Assembly (NCBI RefSeq): GCF_019048525.1 | Contig: NZ_CP077369.1 | Coordinates: 2,046,001-2,110,000, forward strand | Source: Acinetobacter lwoffii | GTDB lineage: Bacteria > Pseudomonadota > Gammaproteobacteria > Pseudomonadales > Moraxellaceae | DNA: 64,000 nucleotides | Reading direction: 5' to 3' | In this document: in pieces, positions 62,566 through 64,000 of the stretch | How positions within the stretch are numbered: position 1 is the first letter of the stretch | Layout of the letters: each line of letters opens with the position of its first letter | Position numbers and translations under genes: made by a program | The notes under the pieces: model-generated | What the model saw: the letters and a program-made list of their open reading frames with translations, nothing else | Told to the model about the DNA's origin: nothing | The model's database searches: none

Positions 62566-63468
62566 TCAAGCACAGGCTTTTTGCCAATAGGCATTGGCAT
62601 AATTGGATGGATTATTGCGCTGCAAGACTTCACTGATATTACGGCTGGCCTGCATCAGGGCATCCAGCTGAATACCGGTTTGAAAGCCCATATTCGAGAG
62701 CAGGTAATACAGGTCTTCAGTTGAGACATTGCCGGAAGCGCCTTTGGCATAAGGGCAACCACCTAGGCCGGCAATGGATGAATCAAAGACCCGAATGCCT
62801 TGCAGTAAAGACTGGTAAATATTGGCAATGGCCATGCCGTAAGTATTATGAAAATGGCCTGCCAAAACTTTAGTATCAAGTTCAGCCAGACAGGCCTCCC
62901 AGACATTTTTCACCCGATCCGGTGTTGCTGTACCAATGGTTTCACCCAATGACACTTCATAGCAGCCCATCTCCAGCAAACGCTGGGTGACTTTGACCAC
63001 CTGCTTCGGATCAATGGCACCTTCATAAGGACAGTCCGCCATGCAGGAAACATAGCCACGTACCTTAATATCATTGGCTTTGGCTGCTGCCATGACATCG
63101 GCAAACTTCTCGAAGCTTTCATCAATCGAGCAGTTGATGTTTTTGCGGGTAAAGCTTTCAGAAGCTGCAGTAAATACCGCCACTTCCTTGCAACCCACAG
63201 CCAGTGCCGATTCAAAACCTTTCATGTTTGGGGTTAATAAACTGAACTGAATATTCGGATCTTGGGGTAGGCTGGCAAAGAGCACATCACTGTCTGCCAT
63301 TCGCGGTACCCATTTGGCTGAAACGCAGGAGCCGACTTCGATGGACTGCAGACCGGTTTTCATTAGGTCCAGAATCAGGTTTTTCCGGTCATCCAATGTC
63401 AAAGGTATTTTTTCATTTTGCAGGCCATCGCGTGGCCCGACCTCTACGATTTTGACAAAATCCGTCAT
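62566..63468 (-). CDS. mvaB: Hydroxymethylglutaryl-CoA lyase
   Basis: A 300-residue TIM-barrel lyase splitting HMG-CoA to acetyl-CoA and acetoacetate, last step of leucine catabolism. Signature motifs: VEVGPRDGLQNE at the N-terminus, GHFHNTYGMA for metal binding, and SSIAGLGGCPYAKGASGNV with the catalytic Cys. Overlaps the carboxylase gene by 4 bp. The acetoacetate would be activated by scoAB downstream, 94 bp away. Confidence 0.95.
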   Translation of the reverse strand: MTDFVKIVEVGPRDGLQNEKIPLTLDDRKNLILDLMKTGLQSIEVGSCVSAKWVPRMADSDVLFASLPQDPNIQFSLLTPNMKGFESALAVGCKEVAVFTAASESFTRKNINCSIDESFEKFADVMAAAKANDIKVRGYVSCMADCPYEGAIDPKQVVKVTQRLLEMGCYEVSLGETIGTATPDRVKNVWEACLAELDTKVLAGHFHNTYGMAIANIYQSLLQGIRVFDSSIAGLGGCPYAKGASGNVSTEDLYYLLSNMGFQTGIQLDALMQASRNISEVLQRNNPSNYANAYWQKACA

Positions 63469-64000
63469 GCCACTTCCTCCGCCAGAGGCTGGAACTCGAC
63501 CAGTTCATCACCGGCTTTAACCTGATCACCCTTCTGAAAATATGAGCTTGCGATGATGCCGTCATGCGGTGCGCGAATCGAGTATTCGATCTTCATGGCT
63601 TCCAGCGTCATCAGCACATCATCTTTTTTGACTTTGTCATTGGCTGCCACGAGCACCTGGGTAATGACACCTGGCATTGGTGCGATCAGGTTATTTTCCG
63701 TGCCTTGTTCATCCTGATTATTAAAATCAGACTTCAAGTAATTAAACTTATAGCTTTGACCATTCTGGAACAGGGTAATGCCTTGCTCACTCTGGCTAAA
63801 AGCCAGTTTTTGCTGTTTACCCGCCAGTTGCAAGGCTAAAGTATGGGCATCGACGAGTTGACCCTGAATCTGAATTTGCTGACCGTTATAGCTGGCAACA
63901 AAGCCTTGATCTTGGGTGCTGAACTGAATTTTCAGGTTAATGCCATTGCGTTGTAATTGCACTGTATGACTATTCTGTTGGTTTAAGCGCCAGAATGCTT
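63465..64000 (-). CDS. Biotin carboxylase/BCCP subunit of an acyl-CoA carboxylase, probably methylcrotonyl-CoA carboxylase (5' end outside window)
   Basis: Only the last 178 or so residues are inside the window. The reading frame stays open to the edge (AFWRLNQQNSHT...), so the biotin carboxylase domains lie outside. The visible part holds the BT connecting region and the C-terminal biotinyl domain: PMPGVITQVLVAANDKV and the biotinylated Lys in LEAMKIEYSI. Coupling to mvaB and scoAB points to the leucine pathway carboxylase (mccA/liuD type), but an acetyl- or propionyl-CoA carboxylase cannot be excluded from this part alone. Confidence 0.85.
   Translation of the reverse strand, partial: AFWRLNQQNSHTVQLQRNGINLKIQFSTQDQGFVASYNGQQIQIQGQLVDAHTLALQLAGKQQKLAFSQSEQGITLFQNGQSYKFNYLKSDFNNQDEQGTENNLIAPMPGVITQVLVAANDKVKKDDVLMTLEAMKIEYSIRAPHDGIIASSYFQKGDQVKAGDELVEFQPLAEEVA

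Noticed and set aside
1..64000. CRISPR array, rRNA operon or replication origin
   Set aside because: No regularly spaced repeats, rRNA-like sequence or dnaA-box cluster was noticed while reading.

Overview
The window looks like a chromosomal segment of an Acinetobacter species (Moraxellaceae, Gammaproteobacteria). This rests on low-to-moderate GC content, a pair of small secreted proteins of a Moraxella/Acinetobacter type, pyrB followed by a catalytically dead pyrC-like gene, a large Lon-like protease, divergent epmB/efp and yhfA/crp pairs, and IS5- and IS982-family elements. The genus is an inference from gene content; the species cannot be fixed from sequence alone.

Layout. 0-25 kb is mostly housekeeping: two paralogous exported proteins, surE-nlpD, a LysR regulator, argD, grxD, a Lon-family protease, ampG-gloA, a bile-acid-symporter-like carrier, rpmE, an EAL/PilZ pair that resembles a FimX-type c-di-GMP effector module, epmB/efp, cstA with its small partner, and a moxR-DUF58-transglutaminase operon. 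A tRNA-Val(GAC) at 25.4 kb marks the start of an accessory region.

25.5-35.4 kb is a decayed island. It holds a truncated tRNA-adjacent integrase, a degraded unknown gene, a GGDEF gene cut by a complete IS903-group IS5 element, an orphan small gene, a broken S24 repressor-like gene, a complete arsenic resistance cluster (arsC-arsR-arsC2-acr3-arsH, then an arsO-like monooxygenase), a voltage-gated-type potassium channel and an IS5 transposase stump. Two diverged direct copies of a roughly 220-bp non-coding sequence lie at its two ends.

35.4-45.5 kb carries two redox modules. The first is a QseBC/PmrAB-like two-component system divergent from dsbD, an Lgt-like/TlpA fusion and dsbG (periplasmic disulfide reduction and isomerisation). 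The second is a sulfide/persulfide module: a BigR-like ArsR repressor, two half-size YeeE/YedE transport proteins, a persulfide dioxygenase-like metallo-hydrolase, a frameshifted TauE/SafE exporter and a rhodanese gene cut by an IS982-family remnant.

45.5-64 kb returns to core functions: a metallophosphatase, an OsmC protein divergent from crp, an aldo-keto reductase, a broken DUF2384 antitoxin, clpB with a possible heat-shock promoter, rlmKL, a small unknown gene preceded by a possible leader-peptide/terminator unit, pyrB-pyrC', an inner-membrane OmpA-domain protein, and a leucine/ketone-body catabolism block (biotin carboxyl carrier end of a carboxylase, HMG-CoA lyase, CoA transferase A and B, short-chain fatty acid transporter). 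No rRNA genes or CRISPR arrays were seen.
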